9,443 nt of DNA. Origin: Rhodospirillaceae bacterium. GTDB lineage: Bacteria; Pseudomonadota; Alphaproteobacteria; Rhodospirillales; 2-02-FULL-58-16. Under the pieces are notes generated by a model. That model did no database searches, was not told where the DNA came from, and saw only the letters and a list, made by a program, of their open reading frames with translations. Position 1 is the stretch's first letter; every line of letters begins with the position of its first letter. Positions 1-6,567 of this stretch are shown here, piece after piece. Made by a program: the position numbers and the translations under genes. The stretch is from assembly GCA_013349695.1 (NCBI GenBank), contig DUZD01000089.1:1-9443 (forward strand), in the 5' to 3' direction.

Positions 1-951
1 AAAAATATCCCCTTCGGCGGTCCCGACGGCGGCGACGGCGGTAGCGGCGGCGACGTTATCGCCGTTTGCGAGGACGGCCTCAACACGCTGATAGATTACC
101 GCTACCAGCAGCATTTCAAGGCCAAGCGCGGCGGCAACGGTTCCGGCCGCGACCGCACCGGCGCCGGCGGCGAGGACGTTTTGTTGAAGGTTCCCGTCGG
201 CACCCAGATCCTGGCCGATGACGGCAACATCCCGATCGCCGATCTGACCGCCCTGGGCCAGCGCGTGGTCCTGGCCAAGGGCGGCGGCGGCGGTTTCGGA
301 AACACTCATTACAAATCCTCGACCAACCAAGCCCCCCGCCGCGCCGATCCCGGCCGCGGCGGCGAGCAACGGTGGCTGTGGTTGCGCCTGAAACTGATCG
401 CCGATGCCGGCATGGTCGGCTTGCCCAACGCCGGCAAATCCACCTTGCTTGCCGCCGTCACCGGCGCCCGGCCGAAAATCGCCGCCTATCCGTTCACCAC
501 CCTTCATCCCAATCTCGGTGTTGTCCAAGTCGACGAGGACGAGTTCGTGCTGGCCGACATTCCCGGTCTCATCGAGGGCGCCAGCGCCGGGGCGGGACTG
601 GGTTTCCGCTTTCTCGGCCATGTCGAGCGCTGCCGGGTGTTGCTGCATCTTGTCGATGGCACCGGCGGCGACGTCGCCGCCGCCTACCGGAACGTGCGCC
701 GGGAGTTGCGGGCTTACGGCGCCGGTCTCGAAGAAAAACCGGAAATCGTCGCCCTCAATAAGTGCGATGCGTTAAGTTCCGAGGAGACGAAAAGCAAGCG
801 CGCCGCCTTGGCCGGCGTTTCCGGCCAGACCGTTTTGACCATCTCCGGTGTCGCCAAAACCGGTGTAAAGGGCATGTTGCGCGCCGTCCTCGCCGCCATC
901 AATGAACGGGCCGACGCCGGCCACCGAAAAAGCCAAGCCTACGCGCCATGA
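1..951 (+). CDS. obgE: Obg family GTPase ObgE/CgtA, 5'-truncated by window edge
   Basis: This is a ribosome-associated GTPase that acts in assembly of the large (50S) ribosomal subunit and in stress and growth control. The frame is open from base 1, and alignment from memory with E. coli ObgE suggests about 26 N-terminal residues lie outside the window. Visible residues 1-132 are the glycine-rich Obg fold (GGPDGGDGG near the start, then KVPVGTQ and KGGGGGFGN). The G domain follows, with P-loop GLPNAGKST at 140-148, YPFTT at 163-167 (G2), DIPG at 186-189 (G3) and NKCD at 253-256 (G4). The G5 loop is a little unusual, SGVAKTG instead of the common SA. It ends shortly after the G domain with no long C-terminal extension, as in many proteobacterial members. 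Its TGA overlaps the proB ATG (ATGA), which suggests translational coupling. Identification is secure. Confidence 0.97.
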   Translation, partial: KNIPFGGPDGGDGGSGGDVIAVCEDGLNTLIDYRYQQHFKAKRGGNGSGRDRTGAGGEDVLLKVPVGTQILADDGNIPIADLTALGQRVVLAKGGGGGFGNTHYKSSTNQAPRRADPGRGGEQRWLWLRLKLIADAGMVGLPNAGKSTLLAAVTGARPKIAAYPFTTLHPNLGVVQVDEDEFVLADIPGLIEGASAGAGLGFRFLGHVERCRVLLHLVDGTGGDVAAAYRNVRRELRAYGAGLEEKPEIVALNKCDALSSEETKSKRAALAGVSGQTVLTISGVAKTGVKGMLRAVLAAINERADAGHRKSQAYAP

Positions 952-2078
952 CCGCAAAACAGCATACTCCCAGCCTGGAGGCCGGGCGCCGCGTCATCGT
1001 CAAGATCGGATCGGCTTTGCTCGTCGACGCCGAGCGGGGCACCCTTCACCGGCGATGGCTGGAGGCCCTGGCCGCCGACCTGGCCCGATGCCGGGAACGC
1101 CGGCAGGATGTCATCATCGTCTCGTCGGGCGCCATCGCCCTCGGCCGAAGGCACTTGCGATTTTCCGGCGGCGATCTCAAGCTCGAAGAGAAACAAGCGG
1201 CGGCGGCCACCGGCATGGTACGCTTGGCGCATGCCTACGAAGAGGTGCTGGGGCGCCAAGGCATGACCGTCGCGCAGGTCCTTCTGACATTGGACGACAG
1301 CGATAACCGGCGCCGCTACCTGAACGCCCGCAACACGCTCTCGACATTGCTGCGTCTTGGCGCGGTGCCGCTGATCAACGAGAACGACACCGTTGCCACC
1401 GACGAGATCCGGTTCGGCGAAAACGACCGCCTGGCCGGCCGGGTCGCCGCCATGATCAGCGCCGATGTCCTGGTTCTGCTTTCCGATATCGACGGGTTTT
1501 ACAGCGCCGACCCCCGCCGAGAACCCGGCGCCCGGCATATCCCCATCATCGACCAAATTACCCCGGAGATCGAGGCGATGGCGGGTTCGGCCCGGACCGA
1601 TTACGGCAGCGGCGGCATGATCACCAAAATCGCCGCCGCCAAGAGCGCCGTCGCCGCCGGTTGCGCCACGGTGGTCGCCGACGGCAAGCCGTTACACCCC
1701 TTGCGGGCCATCGAGGATGGGGCGCGTTGCACTTGGTTCCTGCCTCGGGCCAACCCGCGCGCGGCGCGCAAACATTGGATCGCCGGCATCCTCGGGCCGG
1801 CCGGCGCCATCACCATCGACAACGGGGCGATGAAAGCTCTCGGCAACGGGAAAAGTCTGTTGCCGGCGGGCGTCACCGAAGTCGAGGGCGCTTTCAAGCG
1901 TGGCGACGCGGTCATCGTCAAAGCCGGCGACGGCCGCAAAATCGGCCGCGGGCTTTCGGCCTATTCGGCCGATGACGCGCGCCGGATCATGGGCCATAAA
2001 AGCGGTGAAATCGAAAGCCTTCTCGGCTATCGTGGGCGCGATGAAATGATCCACCGCGACGATCTGGTGCTGTCATGA
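948..2078 (+). CDS. proB: Glutamate 5-kinase (ProB) with C-terminal PUA domain
   Basis: ProB phosphorylates L-glutamate with ATP to gamma-glutamyl phosphate, the first and usually proline-inhibited step of proline synthesis in the cytoplasm. The protein is 376 residues, close to the E. coli enzyme (367). The amino acid kinase domain shows VKIGSALLV at 18-26 (nucleotide-binding Lys), VSSGAIALG at 58-66, INENDTVA from 143 and the glycine loop YGSGGMITK at 219-227. The last 90 or so residues match the PUA domain of long-form ProB, including a GHKSGEIESLLGY-type ending. The ATG sits inside the obgE stop (ATGA) with no clear Shine-Dalgarno, so translation is probably coupled to obgE. The stop overlaps proA in the same way. 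That pairing fits the labile acyl-phosphate product being handed straight to ProA. Confidence 0.97.
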   Translation: MTAKQHTPSLEAGRRVIVKIGSALLVDAERGTLHRRWLEALAADLARCRERRQDVIIVSSGAIALGRRHLRFSGGDLKLEEKQAAAATGMVRLAHAYEEVLGRQGMTVAQVLLTLDDSDNRRRYLNARNTLSTLLRLGAVPLINENDTVATDEIRFGENDRLAGRVAAMISADVLVLLSDIDGFYSADPRREPGARHIPIIDQITPEIEAMAGSARTDYGSGGMITKIAAAKSAVAAGCATVVADGKPLHPLRAIEDGARCTWFLPRANPRAARKHWIAGILGPAGAITIDNGAMKALGNGKSLLPAGVTEVEGAFKRGDAVIVKAGDGRKIGRGLSAYSADDARRIMGHKSGEIESLLGYRGRDEMIHRDDLVLS

Positions 2079-3361
2079 CCATAGATGATTCCGCTGTCCG
2101 GAGCGAGGATATTCCGGCCCTGATGCGCCGTATCGGCGCCGAGGCCAAGGCGGCGGCGGCGGTTTTGGCCGGCGCCTCGACTGAAAGCAAGGACGAGGCC
2201 TTGCGGCGTTGCGCGGCCGCCTTGCGGGATCGCCGCCATCGGATCGCCGCCGCCAACGGCAAGGACATGGCGGCCGGCGAGCAAAAGGGCCTCACCAAGG
2301 CCATGCTCGACCGCCTGGCCCTCGACGACGGGCGCATCGAAGCCATGGCTTCGGGCCTCGAGGCCATCGCCGGGCTGGCCGATCCGGTGGGCGAGGTGAT
2401 GGCCAAGTGGGACCGTCCCAACGGGCTCCGCATCAGCCGGGTGAGGGTGCCGCTCGGCGTCATTGGCGTCATTTACGAATCCCGGCCCAATGTCACCGCC
2501 GACGCCGGCGCCTTGTGTCTCAAATCAAGCAACGCCGCCATTTTACGCTGCGGCTCCGAGAGTTTTCATTCCTCGGCGGCGATCATCGATTCGCTCGGCC
2601 ATGGGCTAGCCCTGGCGAACCTGCCCGTCCCGGCCATCCAATTGGTGCCGACCCGCGACCGCGCCGCCGTCGGCGAAATGTTGTCGATGACCGATTGCAT
2701 CGACGTCATCGTGCCGCGCGGCGGCAAATCGCTGATCGCCCGCGTCAGCGCCGAGAGCAAGGTGCCCCTTTTCAAGCACCTGGAAGGCATCTGCCACACT
2801 TACGTCGATGCCGCCGCCGACTTGCCGACGGCGCGGAAAGTGGTCGTCAACGCCAAAATGCGGCGCCCCGGCATTTGCGGCGCCACCGAGACGTTGCTGG
2901 TCGACAAGGGGGTGGCGGCGGCGATGCTGCCGCCCATCATAGGCGACCTGATCGAGGCCGGCTGCGAGGTGCGCGGCGACGAAGCGGCCGGCGCCATCGA
3001 CCGACGGGTGGTCGCGGCGACGGACGAGGATTGGGACACCGAGTATCTGGACGCCGTCATCTCGGTCGCCGTCGTCGACGGCATCGAAGGCGCCGTCGAT
3101 CACATCGCCCGGCACTCCACGCGGCATACCGACGCCATCATCACCGAGGACGAGGCCGCCGCCGAGGAGTTTCTCGGGCGGGTCGACAGCGCCATCGTCA
3201 TGGTCAACGCCTCGACCCAGTTCGCCGACGGCGGCGAATTCGGCATGGGCGCCGAGATCGGCATCTCCACCGGCAAGCTGCACGCCCGCGGTCCCGTCGG
3301 CGTCGAGCAATTGACCAGCTTCAAGTACGTGGTCCGCGGGACCGGGCAGTGCCGGCCCTGA
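2075..3361 (+). CDS. proA: Gamma-glutamyl phosphate reductase (ProA)
   Basis: ProA is an aldehyde-dehydrogenase-fold enzyme that reduces gamma-glutamyl phosphate with NADPH to glutamate 5-semialdehyde, the second step of proline synthesis. At 428 residues it is about 10 longer than E. coli ProA, the extra length being at the N-terminus. Diagnostic stretches are GVIGVIYESRPNVT near 128-141, the SNAAILR loop near 152-158, FKHLEGICH, and the catalytic cysteine C268 in RRPGICGATETLL. The C-terminal part holds ASTQFADGGEFGMGAEIGIST, a ProA hallmark. One small oddity is Cys159 in ILRCGSE, where I would expect Gly (ILRGGSE). The ATG overlaps the proB TGA (ATGA). The gene ends 13 bases inside nadD. 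Identification is secure. Confidence 0.97.
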   Translation: MTIDDSAVRSEDIPALMRRIGAEAKAAAAVLAGASTESKDEALRRCAAALRDRRHRIAAANGKDMAAGEQKGLTKAMLDRLALDDGRIEAMASGLEAIAGLADPVGEVMAKWDRPNGLRISRVRVPLGVIGVIYESRPNVTADAGALCLKSSNAAILRCGSESFHSSAAIIDSLGHGLALANLPVPAIQLVPTRDRAAVGEMLSMTDCIDVIVPRGGKSLIARVSAESKVPLFKHLEGICHTYVDAAADLPTARKVVVNAKMRRPGICGATETLLVDKGVAAAMLPPIIGDLIEAGCEVRGDEAAGAIDRRVVAATDEDWDTEYLDAVISVAVVDGIEGAVDHIARHSTRHTDAIITEDEAAAEEFLGRVDSAIVMVNASTQFADGGEFGMGAEIGISTGKLHARGPVGVEQLTSFKYVVRGTGQCRP

Positions 3362-3966
3362 GGCGTTCGCCGGCGGGGCGTCGAATCGGTCTTCTCGGCG
3401 GTTCGTTCAACCCCGCCCATGGCGGACACATGCACGTCAGCGAACGGGCCTTGGAGCGGTTGCGGCTGGACGAGGTCTGGTGGCTGGTCTCGCCGCAAAA
3501 TCCGTTGAAGCCGTCCGCCGGCATGGCGCCTTTGCGGGTGAGGCTGGCGGCGGCGCGCAAGCTCGCCACCGGCCCCCGCGTCAAGGCCACCGACATCGAA
3601 CGGAGACTCGGCACCCGCTACGCCGTCGATACCCTTGAGAGCCTGTTCGCGGAATTTCCCGATGACCGGTTCGTCTGGATCATGGGCGCCGATAACCTGA
3701 TCCAGGCGCACCGGTGGAAGAATTGGCGGCGCATGTTTCGCATGCTTCCCATTGCGGTTTTCGCCCGGCCCTCCTATTGTTTGAGGGCGTTGACGGCGAA
3801 GGCGGCGCGGCGTTTCGCCAGGGCCCGGGTGAGAGCATCCCGGGCGGGCGACGTGGTGGCGATGCAACCGCCGGCCTGGGTGTTCCTGCGTGAGCGCCTT
3901 CACGCCGCCTCGGCAACGCAGATTCGCGCTCGCCGCGAAAAGCGCGGATATGGTCAAACGGATTAA
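3349..3966 (+). CDS. nadD: Nicotinate-nucleotide adenylyltransferase (NadD), GTG start
   Basis: NadD adenylates nicotinate mononucleotide with ATP to deamido-NAD, the step common to de novo and salvage NAD synthesis. The predicted protein is 205 residues. The nucleotidyltransferase signature GGSFNPAHGGHMH is at 17-29 and supplies the (H/T)xGH-type ATP-binding motif. GADN at 113-116 and SATQIR at 188-193 (the ISSTxIR-like motif) complete the family pattern. The GTG at 3349 is chosen because it is the last plausible start before the conserved core, giving a short 12-residue lead. The same frame is open far upstream through proA, but those residues are Arg- and Pro-rich shadow translation. The start lies 13 bases inside proA, so coupling to proA translation is likely. 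The TAA stop is itself part of the strong Shine-Dalgarno in front of rsfS. Confidence 0.93.
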   Translation: MPALRRSPAGRRIGLLGGSFNPAHGGHMHVSERALERLRLDEVWWLVSPQNPLKPSAGMAPLRVRLAAARKLATGPRVKATDIERRLGTRYAVDTLESLFAEFPDDRFVWIMGADNLIQAHRWKNWRRMFRMLPIAVFARPSYCLRALTAKAARRFARARVRASRAGDVVAMQPPAWVFLRERLHAASATQIRARREKRGYGQTD

Positions 3967-4375
3967 GGAGGAGCAAGCCATACCACGATCGAAACAAACG
4001 CCACCGTCGGCGGCGAAGCTGCTGAAACTGGTGGAAGAGTCCCTCGATGGCGACAAGGCAATGGAAGTCATCGTCATCGATATCGCAAGTAAGACCGACA
4101 TCGCCGACTTCATGGTCATCGCCAGCGGCGCGTCACGCCGTCAAGTCGGCGCCATGGCCGAACATCTCCGGGTAAAAATGAAAGCCAGCGGACTCGATGG
4201 GTTTTCCGTCGAGGGCGCGGCGCAGTGCGACTGGGTGCTGATCGACGCGGGGGATGTCGTGGTCCATCTTTTCAGGCCCGAGGTCCGGGAATTCTATTGC
4301 CTGGAAAAAATCTGGGGGGCGCCCGCCCCGGCTTCCCGGAAGGGCTCTGGAATGGCGGTGGAAATGACGGCTTGA
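3950..4375 (+). CDS. rsfS: Ribosomal silencing factor RsfS (Iojap/DUF143 family)
   Basis: RsfS binds ribosomal protein L14 (uL14) on the 50S subunit and blocks joining with 30S, lowering translation in starvation or stationary phase. The core is clear: LLKLVEESLDGDKA, then VIDIASKTDIADFMVIASG, RQVGAMAEHL, and DWVLIDAGDVVVHLF ending in REFYCLEKIWG. A short tail, GAPAPASRKGSGMAVEMTA, follows. The start is uncertain. ATG 3950 is the nearest standard start (141 residues, 17-base overlap with nadD) but has poor ribosome-binding context. GTG 3890 is further upstream still. The best ribosome-binding site of the window (3964-3971) points at the in-frame ATA 3980, which would give 131 residues starting just before the conserved core. 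The function is secure and the exact 5' end is not. Confidence 0.92.
   Translation: MVKRIKEEQAIPRSKQTPPSAAKLLKLVEESLDGDKAMEVIVIDIASKTDIADFMVIASGASRRQVGAMAEHLRVKMKASGLDGFSVEGAAQCDWVLIDAGDVVVHLFRPEVREFYCLEKIWGAPAPASRKGSGMAVEMTA
3964..3971 (+). promoter_or_regulatory. Perfect Shine-Dalgarno TAAGGAGG before rsfS
   Basis: The eight bases TAAGGAGG are fully complementary to the usual 3' end of 16S rRNA, and the first three are the nadD stop codon. Eight bases further on lies ATA (3980-3982), in frame with rsfS. No ATG, GTG or TTG lies at a usable distance in any frame. The site therefore supports initiation at an AUA codon, or marks an ATG that has mutated or been misread. Confidence 0.65.
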
Positions 4376-4397
4376 ACGATCCCCCGAGCCGGGTCCC

Positions 4398-4856
4398 ATG
4401 CGTATTCTCATCGCCGCCGTCGGCCGTCTGAAAGCCGGGCCCGAGCGCGCCCTTTTTGAACATTACGCCGGCCGCGTAACTTTTCCTTTTTGCCTCAAGG
4501 AGGTGGAGGAAAAGCGTCGGCTTCCGGTCGGCAAGCTCAGGAAACGCGAGGCCGAACTGCTGTTGGGCGCGGCACCGCAAGGGGCGGTGATCGTCGCCCT
4601 GGACGAACGGGGCCAAGCGCTTTCCAGCGCCGCCTTGGCGGATCGGATCGGCACTTGGCGGGACGACGGCCGGCGCGACCTGGTTTTTCTCATCGGCGGC
4701 CCGCAAGGCTTGGACGAATCAATGAAAGCAGGCGCCGACTTGGTTCTCTCCCTCGGCCCCATGACTTGGCCCCACCTGCTGGTGCGCGGGCTCGTGGCTG
4801 AACAAATCTACCGCGCCCAGTGCATCCTTTCGGGCCATCCCTACCACCGGCGGTGA
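4398..4856 (+). CDS. rlmH: 23S rRNA pseudouridine-1915 N3-methyltransferase RlmH (SPOUT family)
   Basis: RlmH methylates the pseudouridine at position 1915 (E. coli numbering) in helix 69 of 23S rRNA, using S-adenosylmethionine and acting on assembled 70S ribosomes. The protein is 152 residues (E. coli 155). It starts MRILIAAVGRLK, has the SAM-binding trefoil-knot segment LIGGPQG at 98-104, then LSLGPMTWPHLLVRGLVAEQ, and ends with the family's invariant tail SGHPYHRR at 145-152. It begins 22 bases after rsfS, and the rsfS-rlmH pairing is widely conserved. No strong Shine-Dalgarno is seen before the ATG. It is probably the last gene of the obgE-led operon. Confidence 0.96.
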   Translation: MRILIAAVGRLKAGPERALFEHYAGRVTFPFCLKEVEEKRRLPVGKLRKREAELLLGAAPQGAVIVALDERGQALSSAALADRIGTWRDDGRRDLVFLIGGPQGLDESMKAGADLVLSLGPMTWPHLLVRGLVAEQIYRAQCILSGHPYHRR

Positions 4857-4930
4857 TTTACGGCCGGGCGGGGGGGGCCTATCTCCGCCATCGCGGCATG
4901 ACGCCCGTCCCCTATCTCCGGGTTTAGGGG

Positions 4931-4969
4931 GTCGTTAACCCTTGCGGACTATCGTAACCGACGATTTTT
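4931..4969 (+). terminator. Weak candidate intrinsic terminator after rlmH
   Basis: GTCG-TTA (4931-4937) can pair with TAA-c-CGAC (4955-4962), giving a seven-pair stem with one bulged C and a 17-base loop. It is followed by GATTTTT, with T5 at 4965-4969. The stem is short and the loop long, so this is far from a strong terminator. It is offered because position and T run fit the end of the rlmH transcript. Confidence 0.25.
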
Positions 4970-4970
4970 G

Positions 4971-4992
4971 GCATATATATATAAAAAAAACC
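4971..4992 (+). promoter_or_regulatory. AT-rich island, candidate gpmI promoter (-10 TATATA/TATAAA)
   Basis: A (TA)n run followed by A8 lies directly before the gpmI ATG in an otherwise GC-rich region. TATAAA at 4980-4985 or TATATA at 4974-4979 could be a -10 element. No convincing TTGACA-like -35 is seen at 16-18 bases. If 4980-4985 is used, transcription would begin at or next to the ATG. Confidence 0.35.
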
Positions 4993-6567
4993 ATGTCAGA
5001 CAGCAACACCATCGGCGACCGGTCCCGTCCCGTCGTTCTTTGCATACTCGACGGCTGGGGGATGAGTTCCGAACGAAACGATAATGCCGTCACCTTGGGT
5101 CGTACGCCCAACTGGGACCGTTTGATGGCCACCTTGCCTTCGGCCCGTCTCGACGCCTCGGGCCGGCATGTCGGCTTGCCGGATGGGCAGATGGGCAATT
5201 CCGAGGCCGGCCATATGAACTTGGGCGCCGGCCGTATCGTCATGCAAGTCCTGCCGCGCATCGACGCGGCGGTCAGCGACGGCTTGCCGGGCGAAAATCC
5301 GGCGCTTCTCGGTCTGATCGCCAAACTGAGGAAAAGCGGCGGAACCTGCCACCTGATGGGCTTGTTGTCGCCGGGCGGGGTCCATTCCCACCAGGACCAT
5401 TTGGCGGCCCTGGCCGGCGCCATCGGCGAGGCCGGGATTCCCATCGCCGTCCACGCCTTTCTCGACGGCCGCGACACCCCGCCCAAGAGCGCTCGGGGCT
5501 TCATGGAAAAATTCCTCGCCGACACCGCCGCCTTGGCGGATTTTGCCATCGCCACGGTCAGCGGCCGCTACTACGCCATGGACCGGGACCAGCGCTGGGA
5601 AAGGGTAGAGAAAGCTTATCTGGCGATGATGGATGGGGTCGGGGAAACGGCGCCCGATCCGGTCTTCGCCATTGAACAAAGTTACGCCGCCGATACCGGC
5701 GACGAATTCGTGCCGCCCACCGTCATCGAAGGCTACGAAGGCATGGCCGATGGCGACGCCCTTCTCATGGCCAACTTCCGCGCCGATCGGGCGCGGCAGA
5801 TTTTGAGCCTGCTCGCCGATCCTGGTTTCGAGGTTTTTCAGCGGTCCCGCCTCGTCCGTTTCGTGGGGCTGGCCGGCATGACCGGGTATTCGGCTGAACT
5901 CAACAAGAATTTCACGCCCCTGTTCCCGTCCCTGGAGCTCGAAAACATCCTGGGAGAAGTGGTGGCCGAAGCGGGCATGAGCCAACTCAGGATCGCCGAG
6001 ACCGAGAAATACGCCCATGTCACCTTTTTTCTTAACGGCGGCCTGGAGACGGCTTTCCCGGGCGAGGAACGGATCCTTGTCCCTTCGCCGCAAGTCGCCA
6101 CCTATGACCTGAAACCCGAAATGTCGGCCCCCCAGGTGACGGACAAACTGATCGCGGCTATCTGCGAAGACCGTTTCGACTTGATTGTCGTCAACTACGC
6201 CAACGGCGACATGGTAGGCCATACCGGCATCTTGCCGGCCGCCATCGAGGCCGTCGAGTGCGTCGATATCTGCCTGGGCCGGCTCGAGCGGTCGGTGAGC
6301 GAGGCCGGTGGCGTGTTGCTGGTTACCGCCGATCACGGCAACTGCGAACAAATGCGCGATCCCGGCACCGGCCAGCCGCATACGGCGCATAGCCTGAACC
6401 GGGTACCGGTGGTGTTGTCGGGCGGCGGCGGGCGGCGCTTGCGGGACGGCCGTCTGGCCGACGTGGCGCCGACGTTGCTTCGATTGCTGGGGCTTCCGCA
6501 ATCCGAAGAAATGACCGGCCGGTCCCTCATCCTCGAGGACGGCGCCGAAATCGCCGCCGCCCAGTAA
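4993..6567 (+). CDS. gpmI: 2,3-bisphosphoglycerate-independent phosphoglycerate mutase (GpmI)
   Basis: This Mn-dependent enzyme interconverts 3- and 2-phosphoglycerate in glycolysis and gluconeogenesis through a phosphoserine intermediate. It belongs to the alkaline phosphatase superfamily. At 524 residues it is near the family norm of about 510-515. Metal and catalytic sites are visible: D20 in ILDGWG, catalytic S70 in GNSEAGHMNLGAGR, D406 and H410 in NGDMVGH, D447-H448 in TADHGN, and H463/H466 in PHTAHS. NFRADRARQ and TEKYAHVTFFLNGG are further hallmarks. ATG 4993 is preferred because it puts 15 residues before VVLCILDGWG, as usual. An in-frame TTG at 4942 behind AGGGGG would add 17 atypical residues. 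No Shine-Dalgarno precedes the ATG. The next gene begins right after the TAA. Confidence 0.97.
   Translation: MSDSNTIGDRSRPVVLCILDGWGMSSERNDNAVTLGRTPNWDRLMATLPSARLDASGRHVGLPDGQMGNSEAGHMNLGAGRIVMQVLPRIDAAVSDGLPGENPALLGLIAKLRKSGGTCHLMGLLSPGGVHSHQDHLAALAGAIGEAGIPIAVHAFLDGRDTPPKSARGFMEKFLADTAALADFAIATVSGRYYAMDRDQRWERVEKAYLAMMDGVGETAPDPVFAIEQSYAADTGDEFVPPTVIEGYEGMADGDALLMANFRADRARQILSLLADPGFEVFQRSRLVRFVGLAGMTGYSAELNKNFTPLFPSLELENILGEVVAEAGMSQLRIAETEKYAHVTFFLNGGLETAFPGEERILVPSPQVATYDLKPEMSAPQVTDKLIAAICEDRFDLIVVNYANGDMVGHTGILPAAIEAVECVDICLGRLERSVSEAGGVLLVTADHGNCEQMRDPGTGQPHTAHSLNRVPVVLSGGGGRRLRDGRLADVAPTLLRLLGLPQSEEMTGRSLILEDGAEIAAAQ

Larger units (their letters stand above)
4857..4992. other. Intergenic region between rlmH and gpmI
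   Basis: This 136-base gap is the longest non-coding stretch in the window. It contains an eight-G run (4870-4877) and two copies of CCTATCTCCG (4878-4887 and 4911-4920). It also has a small inverted pair CCCCTA/TAGGGG (4909-4914 with 4925-4930), a hairpin followed by T5, and a sharp AT-rich island at its 3' end. No RNA gene or ORF is recognisable. It is the natural place for transcription to stop after rlmH and restart before gpmI. Confidence 0.6.

Noticed and set aside
2209..3348. A long Arg/Gly/Pro-rich upstream extension of the nadD frame through proA
   Set aside because: The residues are low-complexity shadow translation of proA, and NadD homologues begin just before GGSFNPAH. GTG 3349 is the sensible start.
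4865..4877. Possible G-quadruplex at GGGCGGGGGGGG
   Set aside because: There are not four separate G tracts with loops, so the canonical motif is not met.
4942..4992. TTG 4942 as the gpmI start behind AGGGGG
   Set aside because: It would add 17 residues not typical of GpmI across an AT-rich stretch that looks regulatory. ATG 4993 gives the usual N-terminal spacing to ILDGWG.
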